Positions 22,141 to 34,719 are shown, numbered from the stretch's first letter. The stretch: 64,000 bases of DNA from Membranipora membranacea (GCA_914767715.1 OU612071.1:10275493-10339492); one strand, 5' to 3'. Notes: generated by a model from the letters alone, not told the origin. Program-made: numbers and translations.

Positions 22141-25100
22141 TTCTGTTTTATACATTAGGATGTTGCAGACTGATATACGATGCTTAAAAGTGTTATACCT
22201 TTGAAAATCTGAATCAGGATGAACCGTAGTCTATCTTGCGATATTTAATAGAAAATGTAAATGGTATGAAATGAAATTAAATTAAGTTTTAAGTAGGGCA
22301 TGCACCATTTTTTATACAAATGCTATACAAAAAAGTGTATAAGAGGATAGCACAGTACCGTTGTGTCATGAGGATTGCAATGAATGAGGGAGGACGCTGA
22401 GCCTGTATCAAATAAGCTATAGCTTCCAGCGTAAAGTGTTTATTTATGTATATTAGTAAGCTGTTAATGTTAATTGGAACTGCAAACTGTCAAAATATTA
22501 TTATTGAAAATTTTATAGTGTGGTCATTAGGACCGGAAATTGCGCAAAAGATAAATCCCGTGATTGTATGGGGAAGTGATGATTGGAATAGTTGCTGGAT
22601 AAATTATTATGCCAATAAAAGTTTTGGACACTTGTCACATTATGTGGATATTTTCAAACTGCCAGATGTCAAATAATTGATATCAAGTGATTAAGTGATT
22701 AAGTGATTAAGTGATTAGGCAAAAAATACAGTACTTTGTTTAATGACATCGACAACTGACATAATGTAATGATGATTGATATTGGTTTCCCTAAGTTGAA
22801 GCTTAGTGATAATGATATCCTTATTGTGGTGGCAGCTATACCATCCACGTCCGCTTGCACCCAGTAACTAAAACAGATAATGGAGGGTTCGGAGAGTGTA
22901 ATACAACATGTGTTGTTGTAAAAGATTGACATGTTGCTTAACTGAGATAAAAGAATAAAACTTGTTGAACTCAACAACACTGCCTTCTAATGCTGCGACT
23001 GGTTACTGTTTCCAGCTTCAACCAAGGAGATAGGACTATAATTTAGTCTTGCTTAGAATCTGTGATATATTGTTTGTCCGCTAAACCACTGTGTAACTCT
23101 GTTACATTGTACGGATGTTTTTAAACTGCTGTATGTAAACAAATTGTTATCGATACTTTCATAATAAGGATAACACACTGAAACTCAAGTTGTGAACCTT
23201 TGTTAATTATTAAACTTATGAAATTTGCTCCAAATAATTTAGAACAACCAAAACAATTACAAGTACTGCTGTATCACCTGATCAATGATATAATCCTATA
23301 CACAGCTTCGCTGGAGAACAATGCTAGGTACTTAAGCAAATCCTACAAGCTGTGTTTAAATGCTCAAGAATTTAATTGTCTAAATCGAACAATTTCCTCT
23401 AATGGCAATGTTACAACACCACAGGTGTCACTGTCTCATCACAGGCTAGGAACTATGTAATCTATTTAGAAAGGGTCACCCTAGAGTAAATCACCGTTCA
23501 ACAAGAGTTCCCAAGTGCGAAGTGCCGAGAAGCATAAAAAACCCAACTCCATCCCCGCCAAAAACCTGGTTAAATCGTTGTCCACAATTAAATCACGAGG
23601 GGGAAATGATCCCGACCTTTGCAGTATAGAGTTATCACCCCATCTATCTATCTGTGTAAAACATTTTAGTTTCAAGCATGTGGATAGACTGCTTCACAGA
23701 GTAAAGGGATTCAGAGTAAATTTTTTAACAATAGTCAAGTAAAGAGTTTTTTACTCCTTGGTCAAGGTATCTGCAACCTTTGCGTCATGGGGAAAGTTAT
23801 GGGAAGCTTGATGCCAAAAACTCCTTTCATCTATTTGTCACAATTATAGGGTTCTGGAGAATGAACTGAGTTCAAAGTTTTTGATTACAATAAAAATAGA
23901 ATATGCAGGCTCTCCCGTAAAAATTTCGCTTTGTACAGCCTTACTCCACAATTAGACATGAAGTTTTATGCTTAAATTACACCTAACTATCTTAGCTAAA
24001 TTGATACGATGGGTGTAGCTAGGAAGGCAGTATTGTGGCAGTTTTTACAATAGGAATAACTATAACAATCCTTGAATGATGCTGCCACAATGTACCCTTG
24101 GTCTGTGCAATCATTGAACCTTAAATTTATCGAAAGGGCCTCATATCAAATGTATCTGCGGTCCATCGTCTACTGGGCTTTGGTTGGCACCCAGGTGTCC
24201 TCCGACCTGCCTGCAAACAGAGAGCAACCTGGAGCAGATATTGCGGCCTGGCCACTAAGGCAACAAATTTTGCATCCTATGCTCCAAGATTTTGCTTGCA
24301 ACAAGACATCTGATTTAAATCAACCATCAATTTTAATCTGATGTAATAATGATATAATACATAAATATCATAAGAAGCAACAAGTCTTGAGACACAAAGA
24401 TTATCCTCAGGTTTAGATATTCTAAAATTACACTGCCTTTAAATCCTTTGGAAAAGATTAACAAGGCACAACAGTAACAAATTCTTTCCCTGTAATGAAA
24501 CACAGAGACCGCAATACACTGGTTGTTTACAAATAAGATTTTCTTGAGGGATTAGAAAATTTACTCTGAGAAAACAATGTCTGTAATTGCTCTAACTGAT
24601 ATCTTCATCCAGCAGAGGTCTCAATTGTACTTGGATCGTTTCAATGCACTGCGTGAAGAATTGCTTCCAATTTTGTTTGGAGGCCATCTCAGATTTGATG
24701 TTTATTGAGGCAGCCCACCTGTTTGGCTAACCGAATCCTCAAAAGTATCAACATTATAACTTGTTGCAGTATAGATGCAGTCCCAGGGCACGATTTTTAA
24801 AAAAATGTACAAATTCAACCGTAACATGAATGCAGTCAATGGTTATTTCAGGACTGCAATTCCTTAATGGTGATAAATACACCAAGGTCAAACATACAGA
24901 AACCAGCTCACTGAAAATGCAGCAGAATATTTCACATAGAATATCATGTGTGTTATTAAGGGTGAGCCCTCCAGACACACAGTTATCATAATCCTATACG
25001 CATCCAGCATAGTTACATTAGTGTTTTTCAATAATAAAAATATTGAGATGACATTCAAGTAAAATTTAAGCTCAAACATTTGGGTGTAGTTTGAAAATGC

Positions 25101-26074
25101 TAACATTGAACAGTATCCACTGAAAAAGCCAAATCCAAACCATGTTTCGGAATATTAATAATATTAATTATTTTGAGGTCTATAGTCACCACGATCTATA
25201 CTGAAAACCTTTTATCAACCAACAGAAATATTCTTTTGTTTAAGTTCAGTATAGCATCCCCATTGTCATTTGTAAATTGCCCCACTACTTTGATAAAAGG
25301 CAATTAGAATTTGTTTGAAACTGTACACAATGGCATAGAAACTACATATATATAGGCTCTTTGCACTGCTTTGCGCAACATTGCCACTGCACTGATGGAT
25401 GAAATAAACACCGTAATGAAAAAGTAAATCGCAATTTTTAATATGTTAAATATTTCAAACATGCCCTCAAAAGCCATGTCGAAATGTAGTTCTGCCCAAA
25501 CAGAAAAACACGAACTCGGAGATTTTTTGTCAGATTTGGAGTTTTTTGCAGAAAAAGATAAATGAATAGTTAGCTGATTGACTAACGATCCAGGTGACCA
25601 AATGTGGTTACTCTGAATTAAAAACTGTAGGAAGGAGATAGCTTTTGGAAAAGTAAGGAGGAGATAACTACAACTGAGCATTTTTGACTTTAAATAACTG
25701 AGTTCTGCTTGAAGAATGATTTGATTCACCGAAAGTTGGTACTGGTGGTTGAATATCCTTTGTAGGGTAGATTGTTAATTGTTACCGCGATATGAACGAG
25801 ATGTTCGCCGTAAGTTGCAGCTGCTGAGATAAGAAATATCCTTTGTAGGGTGGTGTATTTTGCTGTTACCGCATACTATGCTGTAGTACTTTGTGGCTTA
25901 AACTTGGTAGAACAAAGTGTTTCACCAGAGGTTTGAACTTTTTGTGGTGAAATTTCTAGTCGGAGGCTCCTACTGCTTAGAAAACATCTTAGTCGCCAAA
26001 GACATCACTGTTACTTCGAAGAAATCCTCTTTAGAGTCAGTAGAACTCACTGCTCGGTAGTATAGTATAGTATA
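22141..26074. other. No recognisable gene; minor repeats
   Basis: Holds four GATTAAGT units at 22686-22718, a short duplication of TATCCTTTGTAGGGT near 25755 and 25840, and a TATAG microsatellite at 26058-26078. A 141-codon minus frame (25304-25729) has a hydrophobic stretch near its end but no recognised domain, and its start and splice context are not convincing. Confidence 0.45.
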
Positions 26075-26409
26075 GTATATACACAACTGGAATTTGACAC
26101 ATCACGTAGAAAAAAACATTACTGGTCAATGGCAAAAAAGTTTGGTTTAACTTTGGCATTCGAGCGCATATAAAATCACACATGAAATGATTGATTGGTA
26201 ATTATAGTATGCAATTTAATTCAGCGTAACACCATTGGTACATAAATTCATCAGAACAGCTTGTGGAATCTCAAGCACTCACAGCTCACAGTCAGGAGAG
26301 TGCATTGTTTTAACAAAGTTAATTACAATTGAAGTCTTTCAACATATTGTGGAATGGTCTGACTATTGAATAACACTACCTTTTTTCAAGAGAACTCAGT
26401 GATTAAGTT

Positions 26410-26670
26410 ATACCAGGACTACCCCCCTTAAACTCCATCTTCATGAACTTGAGATGGCTTTGGCATGTCAAAAGGATGAACTCTCAATGCCCACCTCAAC
26501 AACTACTCTACTCTCAACTTAAGGGTAGGAGGAAGAATCCAGGGAGGCTCGGGTTGAGATTTTAGTATACCGTTAAGAGACACCTGAACATGCTGGAAAG
26601 GAACAGGGTTGACCGGCATAAGATGGCAAAAAGAAGACAGCTGGAGATGTATGTTTCGACATAAATAAAG
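26410..26670 (+). pseudogene. LINE reverse-transcriptase C-terminal fragment, copy 2
   Basis: Duplicate of 17660-17945, with the LRWLWHVKRM motif and a microsatellite 3' tail. Confidence 0.68.
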
Positions 26671-26697
26671 ACATTCACTATCAAATCATCAAGTCAA

Positions 26698-26711
26698 TGT
26701 TGTTGTTGATG

Positions 26712-26764
<53 letters not shown>

Positions 26765-26777
26765 GATGATGATGATG
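26698..26777. repeat. TTG/TGA microsatellite
   Basis: Shorter homologue of the run at 17950-18102. Confidence 0.92.
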
Positions 26778-26925
26778 CTCAACAGTGTGTTAGTCTAAGA
26801 ATTTTCATCATAGTAATAGTTAAGGTAGTAGCAGTAGAAGGCAGTTTGGAAATCAATATTACTAACATCGGCATAAGTTGTCTGGTTTTATTACACGCCA
26901 AAAAACAAAACATCAATCAAATCAA

Positions 26926-27842
26926 TCAATCATCAATTACTTTACAATTCTCTTCACAGCCGTAAGATCCGCATATACAAGCAGAAGCGCATATTGTTTT
27001 CTGAAACAGAAAATAGTGATAGTTTCATCTCAATATTTTACACAAGATTTCATTTTCATAACACTTATCGGCTTGAACCTCATGTCGACAAACATTTATG
27101 TCTTTTAAGAAAGCTGTATGTTTATTTGTGCAAGATAAATATACCCCTGTGTCAAGTGTCATATGTGTCACATGAGAGATTGAGATCATGTTTTGCACCT
27201 GGCCACATCATTCACTAAATGATATAACATGTTGTGAAATTATTTTCATCATAGATTAGGGATTGCAATGATTGTCACCATAGACTTAATAAAAACCTAG
27301 ACAGGACACTATATGGATCATTAGCATTGCATTAATTTGTGGGTGATGTTGTGACATTGGAAGGTACAGCAATAATGCTATCGTTGATTAACTGTCCCAA
27401 ATCAAGGTTTTTGTTGATAACTCGATCAATTTTGATCGGAGAATTACAATATTGAGATTGAGTTTATAGACACTAAATTAAGGATAAAAGAAAATGTTGA
27501 ACAAGAACTAGCATCGAATTGGTAACAAGATGCTGTGGATTGTAAAGCAATTTTAAAATTCGAAATCCAATCAAATTGATCGAGTTGTGAACAAAAAACC
27601 TGGTTTATGGACAGTAAATCAATGATAGCGTCATTGCTAACATCTTCCAATGACATTACGACGCCCCACAAGTAAGTGCCTCACTTCAGCTGTATATGGT
27701 GTCCTGTCTTGGTTTATTATTGATTCTATGACTGCATTATGTTCTATAACAGGGAAGGTTGATTTAGTTCAATACTTACTGCCTCTATAGTTGCGCCAAG
27801 CATTAGCAAGACAACTGCTGCAAAAATCATCGAAACTCTCAT
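26926..27842 (-). CDS. Family-B small secreted cysteine peptide, diverged paralogue (B2)
   Basis: Exon 1 (27842-27780) encodes a 21-residue signal peptide differing from B1 at only two residues, with donor GCA|GTAAGT. Exon 2 (27000-26926), after acceptor TTTCTGTTTCAG, encodes 24 residues ending TGA. The phase-0 intron is 779 bp. The mature peptide has five cysteines, C-x3-C-x-C-x4-C-x3-C, compared with four in B1, and only the first CxxxC, an NCKV stretch and the acidic end align. An odd cysteine number suggests a dimer-forming or free thiol, or loss of function. Role unknown. It is probably co-regulated with B1, since the upstream sequence is almost the same. Confidence 0.74.
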
Positions 27843-28965
27843 CGTCTTTTGTTTAAACAAGTATTTCTTCAAAAATAGAGACAATAAAAATAGCTATTTA
27901 ATCTTCAGTATTGATCTGATTGATAACAATGCATGGACAAAATTTGAGTACTGGCTATATGAAAGAATTGATTATGTCTTCCTAGCTCACCAGATGACAA
28001 GATTAACTCCAAAATTTAGACTCTTAACCTCAGAAATTAAATTTTTCATTGATACTTTGAGGAATAATTCGGTCTGCTTTAAGAATATCTGCATGCAAAA
28101 ATGTTAGAGTTGGTTTTATGCTTAGTTCAAATTAATAAACCAAGTGACTAATAGTCAAAGGATAATATATCTGGTAACTTACTGCAAGAAGTGTTGTGAT
28201 GGTGCTTGTGAGCAGTCAGAGAAGTAATGATTATCTTCGTTACGACGGCCACTTTTATAGTCATGTTAATGGTATAGACTCCACCACCATCAGGATATCA
28301 TATCTCTAGGTTCCTTAGCGAAACAAATATTAATCATCACTAAATGATGTCAGTTGTCAATGTTGTTTAACCAAGTACTGTATTTTTTCCCTATTCATAC
28401 GACACTTTATAATACTTATTTGACATATGGCAGTCTGAAAATATCCTTATAATGAGACAAGTGTCCAAAATATTCATTATTCATTGAAATCATCACTTCC
28501 CCATATCAATTGCGGATCTGTTTTTTGCATTTTCCTTCTCTAAATAACCCAGTTATAAAACTGTTACTATTATTATTTCGACATAATATTTCATTTCAAA
28601 TTGCCATCACAACATCCTAGATAAGACACTAAAATTAACTTGTTGTCTGTTGAAGGGCAATCTTAAATTGTAAACTGTATATATGGTTACTAAACTGATA
28701 TGTACCTATCAAATATAAACTTTTACCAGGAGCTAAGTGATCAATAAAAAAACCAAAGGTGATGGTTGAAACAATTATACATTCAGATTGACTTCCATAC
28801 ATAAGAATATAGATTTTATATACTTAAATATAGATTATAAATAAGCTTATGAACTCATGCAAAGTTTGCAATTCTTACCTTGTCAGACAAAAATTTACCC
28901 AAAGTAGTATTGGTCAATAATTTGCATTGTATTCATTTGTATGGCATTGATAATGCAGCCTATTT

Positions 28966-29500
28966 GGCCGGTGACCAGTTGCAACTTATACGAGGCTACC
29001 GATCTGAAAGAACCTTTCCATAAATTCCAATGTGTCCTGGCACCTAGATGACATTGACAGTATTTCGATGCCCAAGTAATGTGAGCTTGTCTCGGCATTC
29101 CAAGACTATTTATGAAGTGTGTATGTGTGATTAAAGCATATGCATTGCATAAAGATAGCATAATTAAGGCCTTCTAAAAATCAGACAATCGTTAAAGCAT
29201 TTGAGACAGCTTTGTGACTCTTTTCCAAAGGATTGAAACTCTACTATATCCGGTACAACCGGAGGAGTATTATTACTAATAATAAATACAGCCGATCCGA
29301 CGCCGAGATAATTTTGTGAACCATCTGTATAAACTATGATAATGTTATCAGTTTTAACACCCCGTTCTATCTACCGCATATGTTCTTGTCATGGTAAAAA
29401 TAGTTTACTTAAACCGATCCTTATTGTCGCACATCGGGCTGATAAATTGAAATGCCATCTGTCAAATAATAATTTTATCTGTTCAATAATTGGGCTAGAA
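28966..29500 (-). pseudogene. LINE RNase H fragment, second copy, rearranged
   Basis: Minus-strand homologue of 21245-21665 (YTDGS near 29330, then a degraded GHIG region near 29030-29050) with an extra segment inserted near 29050-29100. Interrupted by stops. Confidence 0.65.
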
Positions 29501-30075
29501 AGAGTGTAGTACACTGTTCAAGTATGGTCAGAGAGACAAATATCTGTGAGAACAGAGTAAGTTATTTGGCTGCACGCTAAATGCCAGAATGACAAATCAT
29601 CCAAAGATGGATGATTATGGGCATGTTAGTTAATGTACAGAAATTATCCACATCACCCCTCAGCTTTATCCATTCATGATAAAAATTATTGTAGAAGCTT
29701 CCAGTCAAGAGTGTATAGCTTTTCATTCAAATCATCATCTCCCCATCTCAATTGCGAATCTATTTGTAAACCACTCCTGTCTTTATAGCCCAATTATTGA
29801 ACAGATAAAATTATTTTTTGACAGATGGCATTTCAATTTATCAGCCTGAAGTGCGATGTGCGTAAACACATCCTTATTTTCGCACATCAGGCTGATAAAT
29901 CGAAATGCCATCTGTCAAAAAATAATTTTATCTGTTCAATAATTGGGCTATAAAGACAGGAGTTGTTCACAAGTAGATTCTATTATTCTTATTCTATTAT
30001 TCTACTATTTTTACCATGACAAAAACGTATGCGGTAGATAGAACGGGATGTTAAAACTGATAACATTATCAAAGT
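29501..30075 (+). repeat. Left arm of a 575-bp inverted duplication
   Basis: Reverse complement of 31516-32093 with a few indels. The arm holds an inner palindrome centred near 29873 (ATAGCCCAATTATTGAACAG opposite its complement) and, at its inner edge, the start of the RNase H fragment. Confidence 0.9.
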
Positions 30076-31515
30076 GGGAGGACATAGTTAGACTGGCCTT
30101 GAAATCCGTGCAATGTTGGTTATGCGTGCAATCAGCTTTCCAAATACAGAAAGATAATACAAATATAAATAATAACGGGGAATCACAATCAAATAAAAGT
30201 GTCCAACAAATGTTTGATATTCTGTAATTTCAAAGCAGCTTCCATTCAACTACGAAAGAATATGACAGGTTATCTATGTGACCTCGATGGCAGCGAATCA
30301 AGACACAACATGCAATGTAAAATTTTGCATCAACGCTGGACCATGCATGTAAATGTAGGTATGTAATGTTATGAAGTACAGGATATTAATCTCCTAATAA
30401 TCCTGTCAATTTATACATACACCAAAGTTATTCACTCCTATATTTGGTGACAAATCACAAACCAGCTAGAGTGGAAAAGGTATTTTGTTCCTGGTGGTTC
30501 TAAACTTGGATCGCCTGTATTTCTTCTCTACGCGCAGATTTTCTGTTTGTATTCATTTTGATATGTGAGTTCAGAGGGTGATGATCGTCGTTAGCTGTTT
30601 TAGTGTTTACTGCAAGAGATGTGCAGGGAACTGCTAGAATGTAAAGCCTCTGTTCATAGTTGTCAGAGAATGGCAGCATTATTCGAGTAGCAGAGCAAAG
30701 CCATCATTGCCAGCCTGATATGGGATTTGCCGATTTGGTTAGGAGTCCATAAGCTACCTTTTCATTCCGCTCTAACTTAGATGGGAGCAGGAAAAAAATT
30801 ATTCAAAATTAAGCATTTCCTCTCAAAGGTTCAGTCTGAGCTCAAATTTTTGGTCAATGCTTGATATGGGAATTGCCGATTCGGCTGGGTTTGCACATGC
30901 TACCTTTTCAACTCACAAATTAATTATTGGAAGCAGAATTAGAAGCACATCTTCATTTCAATCAATCCTAAAGATTATTGCCTATGTAGTTTGGGATATT
31001 CTTGATTGAAATGTGATACTGGCCCCAGTTAAAACTCAAGAGTATCATTCATGTCTTTGGATTATGAGCTAGTCACATTGTTTTGAAAAATGTTTGTCAA
31101 ATAGTAATTTGGGAAGGCAGATGCAACATGCAGTGGTGCGCGTACCACTGCACAACACACAGGTCTTCAGCTAGAAACCATGAGTCAAGCGCTGTTCCGA
31201 GGCCTTCTGTAGTACAACCTCCTCATGACCGTCCCCAGCAGCATGAAGCCACCCCTGTGTGTTGATGAGCATCTCCATCAATCCCATAGATTCCTCAGTG
31301 TGATTAAAGCATATGCATTGCAGCCTGGCTTATAAAGATAGCATAATTCAGGCCTTCTAAAAATCAGACAATCGTTAAAGCATTTGAGACAGCTTTGTGA
31401 GTCTTTTCCAATGGATTGAAACTCTAATATATCCGGTACAACCGGAGGAGTATTATTACTAGTAATGTATACATCCGATCCGACGCCGAGATACTTTTGT
31501 GAACCATCTGTATAA
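30076..31515. repeat. Spacer of the inverted duplication; no intact gene
   Basis: Contains a diverged direct repeat (TGATATGGGATTTGCCGATT near 30716 and TGATATGGGAATTGCCGATT near 30863), a copy of the dispersed repeat at 31135-31290 also found at 59975-60130, and an RNase H fragment from 31295. No intact coding sequence is evident. Confidence 0.6.
31135..31290 (-). repeat. Dispersed repeat, copy 1, with decayed coding look
   Basis: Matches 59975-60130 (shared CAACACACAGGTCTTCAGCT on the plus strand and its continuation). On the minus strand the second copy is open and this one is broken. The origin is not recognised. Confidence 0.6.
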
Positions 31516-32093
31516 ACTTTGATAATGTTATCAGTTTTAACATCCCGTTCTATCTACCGCATACGTCTTTGTCATGGTAAAAATAGTAGAATAATAGAAT
31601 AAGAATAATAGAATCTATTTTGTGAACAACTCCTGTCTTTATAGCCCAATTATTGAACAGATAAAATTATTTTTTGACAGATGGCATTTCAATTTATCAG
31701 CCTGATGTGCGAAAATAAGGATGTGTTAACGCACGTCGCACTTCGGGCTGATAAATTGAAATGCCATCTGTCAAAAAATAATATTATCTGTTCAATAATT
31801 GGGCTATCAATACAGGAGTTGTTTACAAATAGATTCGCAATTGAGATGGGGAGATGATGATTTGAATGAAAAGCTATACGCTCTTGACTGGAAGCTTCTA
31901 CAATAATTTTTATCATGAATGGATAAAGCTGAGGGGTGATGTGGATAATTTCTGTACATTAACTAACATGCCCATAATCATCCATCTTTGGATGATTTGT
32001 CATTCTGGGATTTAGCGTGCAGCCAAATAACTTACTCTGTTCTCAAATCACAGATATTTGTCTCTCTGACCATACTTGAACAGTGTACACTCT
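31516..32093 (-). repeat. Right arm of the 575-bp inverted duplication
   Basis: Mirror of 29501-30075, with its own inner palindrome near 31735. Its outer end runs into an exon-like segment. Confidence 0.9.
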
Positions 32094-32180
32094 AATCCAT
32101 CCGTCAAAAGTTGTTCTGTCAATTCAGCAAATGATATGGTCCGTTCATCGATGCCACTAATACAATTGTCATCAGCCAAT
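32060..32180 (-). other. Exon-like segment, gene unknown
   Basis: The minus-strand open stretch reads ISFAELTEQLLTDGLEC and ends near KYGQRDKYL, where a donor-like CT|GTGAGA occurs. The paralogous stretch near 22020-22130 has a TAG in the middle, and the left arm at 29501 keeps only the end. It may be a captured or duplicated exon of an unidentified gene. Confidence 0.3.
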
Positions 32181-32741
32181 AACTTTTCTGACCGCCAATC
32201 AAAAAAGTATTTCTGATTGGCCAGCCAGTAGAGACTGTCTGCAAAACTATGTGGACACACAAGCGAGATAACTATGTATGAAGGTTAGATCATTTTTATT
32301 TTTATGCTTTGTTTTATTTTAATTGTTGTTCATGTATGTATTAACTTTCTTAATTCTATTGCAAGAATACCAAAAGAGTCATAGACAAATCTGCCATTAT
32401 TTGCAATCACTAAACGATTTTCTTTCAGGAGACCCCTGTTCCAATATTACATGCTACAATGTTAATCCATAACTTTTCAATCATATTTTTCTGTGTCAAC
32501 CTTTTTTGATTCTTTTTTAATGGCACTTTTGAAAAACATTTTCTTGAAAATGATTTAGATGGCAATTAGGTATTAAAAAATCATGAGCAAACCAAATTAT
32601 TATGTAGGGTTAAATTATTTTTTTAAATGTGAGTAAACATCGCAAGTTTTTGTCTCTGTCTGAAGACTGAGAAATACAGGTGGCATAAGGGCAGGTCGGA
32701 GCACACCTGGGGCCTAAATTGAGCCCAGTAGTCAGTAGACT

Positions 32742-32817
32742 GCAGCTGCATTTGAACCCGAGACTTTCAACTCTTGCGCTTTAGAGGACAGGCGCGCTAA
32801 CCAACTGAGCTACCTCC
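32742..32817 (-). other. tRNA-like sequence (pseudo-tRNA or SINE head)
   Basis: Minus strand begins GGAGGTAGCTCAGTTGGTTA, a near-perfect A box and D arm. About 45 bases later comes GGGTTCAAATGC, a B box. The T and acceptor stems do not close, so a functional tRNA is unlikely. Confidence 0.5.
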
Positions 32818-33505
32818 TACTACTGTACTATCTGAATTATCTGTCCCTAATACTGTTCAAAAATAGATTTTGACAAAGAATATGGCTACCCGCTATATAT
32901 ACTTTACCGGATGAATTTTACTCACGTCATGTAATGAAAAATTTGCATGGTCATTCATAAATGCAAGACCTCATAAAAAAACACAAATATCCTGCAGTAA
33001 ACATATATGCTTTTCAACATATAAAAATATCATGACACTGGTAGATACAAGGAAGCATAATACTTTTATACAAAGTTAGTCTGAGGAAAAAACATACCAT
33101 CGCTGCGAGCTTTGAAAGTAGATGAGAAATAGTTGGCGGAAATAATCTCATTGAGCAAGGCCAAGATCGAGCTTTGTATAATTAGTCATAGCTAAGAAAA
33201 CCTGGTATAGAAAGGAACTGAGCTTTTATAAGAAGGTCGTACATTATGGGTCCGTCAAATGACTGAATTGCAAAAGTCAAGGAAATTTACTGTCAAAATT
33301 TTTTATGGAGTGTTAATATTTAATGTAGAATAACTAAGTTAGCAATGTCATTTGGACTGAATCTTATGAAATCGACAATACAAAATTCATCCAGTTCATG
33401 ACATTTATTCCATTGTAAGGGAAAAAATGTGAAGATTTGTATTTGTAGTGTTTGTTTTTTTTCAATTTTGCAAAGTATCTTAATTAAATAGTATATTAAG
33501 TATAA

Positions 33506-33546
33506 CCAAGGAGTTAAAGGAGTTAAAGTCTTTAACTCCTTGGTAT
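33506..33546. repeat. 41-bp hairpin
   Basis: ACCAAGGAGTTAAAG is mirrored by CTTTAACTCCTTGGT with a 10-base loop. Confidence 0.8.
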
Positions 33547-33871
33547 AACAGTACTATCTTTTCGAAGCCCAAGAAAGTAACGAACACAATTTGTTGTACA
33601 AAAATTACATTTCACACTGCGTTTCATACCCAAGAATTGTCTGACAATTCTGTACAATTCTAGAATTGTTCGAAACTGACCATATATCATTACCCAACCA
33701 GCAACCATTATTGTGTAATTAACCCTGCCTGCTAAATAAATTACATTCATTATTGCTATTGTATAGTTATAGTATAAGCCTTTACAGTTCTAGTCAAAAT
33801 TATATAATTGGATTGATATTGTATTCAATGAGTTTGTATTTAGAGGACAAGGCAAGATATGCTATAATGAA

Positions 33872-33944
33872 TAGATATCGCCGTGCAAGGTAGCATCTAA
33901 ATCTATACTGCGGGAGGCCCAGGTTCAAATCCCCGCCGGGGCAA
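33872..33944 (+). other. tRNA-like 3' half
   Basis: B box GGTTCAAATCC followed by CCGCCGGGGCA, the usual end of a tRNA gene. The 5' half lacks a convincing acceptor and D arm. Probably a pseudo-tRNA. Confidence 0.35.
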
Positions 33945-33982
33945 ATATTTTCTTTTCGTTTCATTATGATGGAAAATGAAAA

Positions 33983-34719
33983 CATTCCGTTCGAATTGTT
34001 GGCTCACAATTTTTATAAGCACAGAAAACTCTTAGTAATGAGTATGATGACCCGACAAAATACTTATTTTCAACTCTTCTGTGTTGTACCATACCCTTTG
34101 TTATATTTTGTGCAATCTGCTAATATTGGCAGCAACTGCTTAAATAGAATACAACAACTAAACTATGCTAGCAGAATTATCAGAAAACTTTGCTTCTAAT
34201 AAAAATGTACAACATTGCTCACCAGATGAGCAAGGAATTTCTTTGTATCAACTGTCCTACATCCCTAAGTGGAGAGAAGTGATATGTGAATACAGAGCCA
34301 CTGACTACTAAAAATATGCTGATTGATGCTAAAAAAAACTCAAACTTGGTGTCACAGCAAGTAGTACGAGTACTGATTATTGGCATAGTCTAAACTATAC
34401 GCTCCTTGTGATTATTAAGAATGAATGGCTTTCAGCTATTTCTAATTGTTAGCCAAGGATGCTCTGAGCATGGAGTTAGCTCTGAATGTTATGGTATGTA
34501 GGCTGAGGGAGGCAAAGGTAAATCAACTATTGTAAGCTTGGTATATATTCATTACCTGTCTACAAAGGAGCTCTTGATGTTATACTATATCATTCTCATT
34601 TATATGGTGTACAGGAAGCAATTTTGGCATATTTTTTTCTCACTCTTGGATGGTAGTTCCCATAGTAGGTGTTGGCACTAGTACAGATAGCATTGAAATG
34701 TTAGACTAGTGGCAACACC
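33983..34719 (+). repeat. Left arm of a 740-bp inverted duplication
   Basis: Reverse complement of 36003-36763 with few differences. An open frame starting MNGFQLFLIVSQGCSEH is present in both arms; in this arm it is cut by a TAG, in the other it is open. Confidence 0.9.

Larger units (their letters stand above)
26075..28965. repeat. Direct duplication carrying a family-B peptide gene, copy 2
   Basis: Counterpart of 17320-20830, with a shorter TGA microsatellite and no MITE. Flanks, intron and exon 1 match copy 1 closely; exon 2 does not. Confidence 0.88.
32094..33982. other. No intact gene; tRNA-like sequences and a hairpin
   Basis: AT-rich stretch containing tRNA-like sequences at 32742-32817 and 33872-33944 and the 41-bp hairpin at 33506-33546. 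No supported protein gene. Confidence 0.5.

Noticed and set aside
24072-24341. 89-codon plus frame with fairly protein-like composition
   Set aside because: No motif, neighbour or repeat relation supports it, and splice context is absent.
25304-25729. 141-codon minus frame with a hydrophobic segment, possible membrane-protein exon
   Set aside because: No domain, no paralogue and no convincing splice sites or start context; long chance frames are expected in AT-rich DNA.
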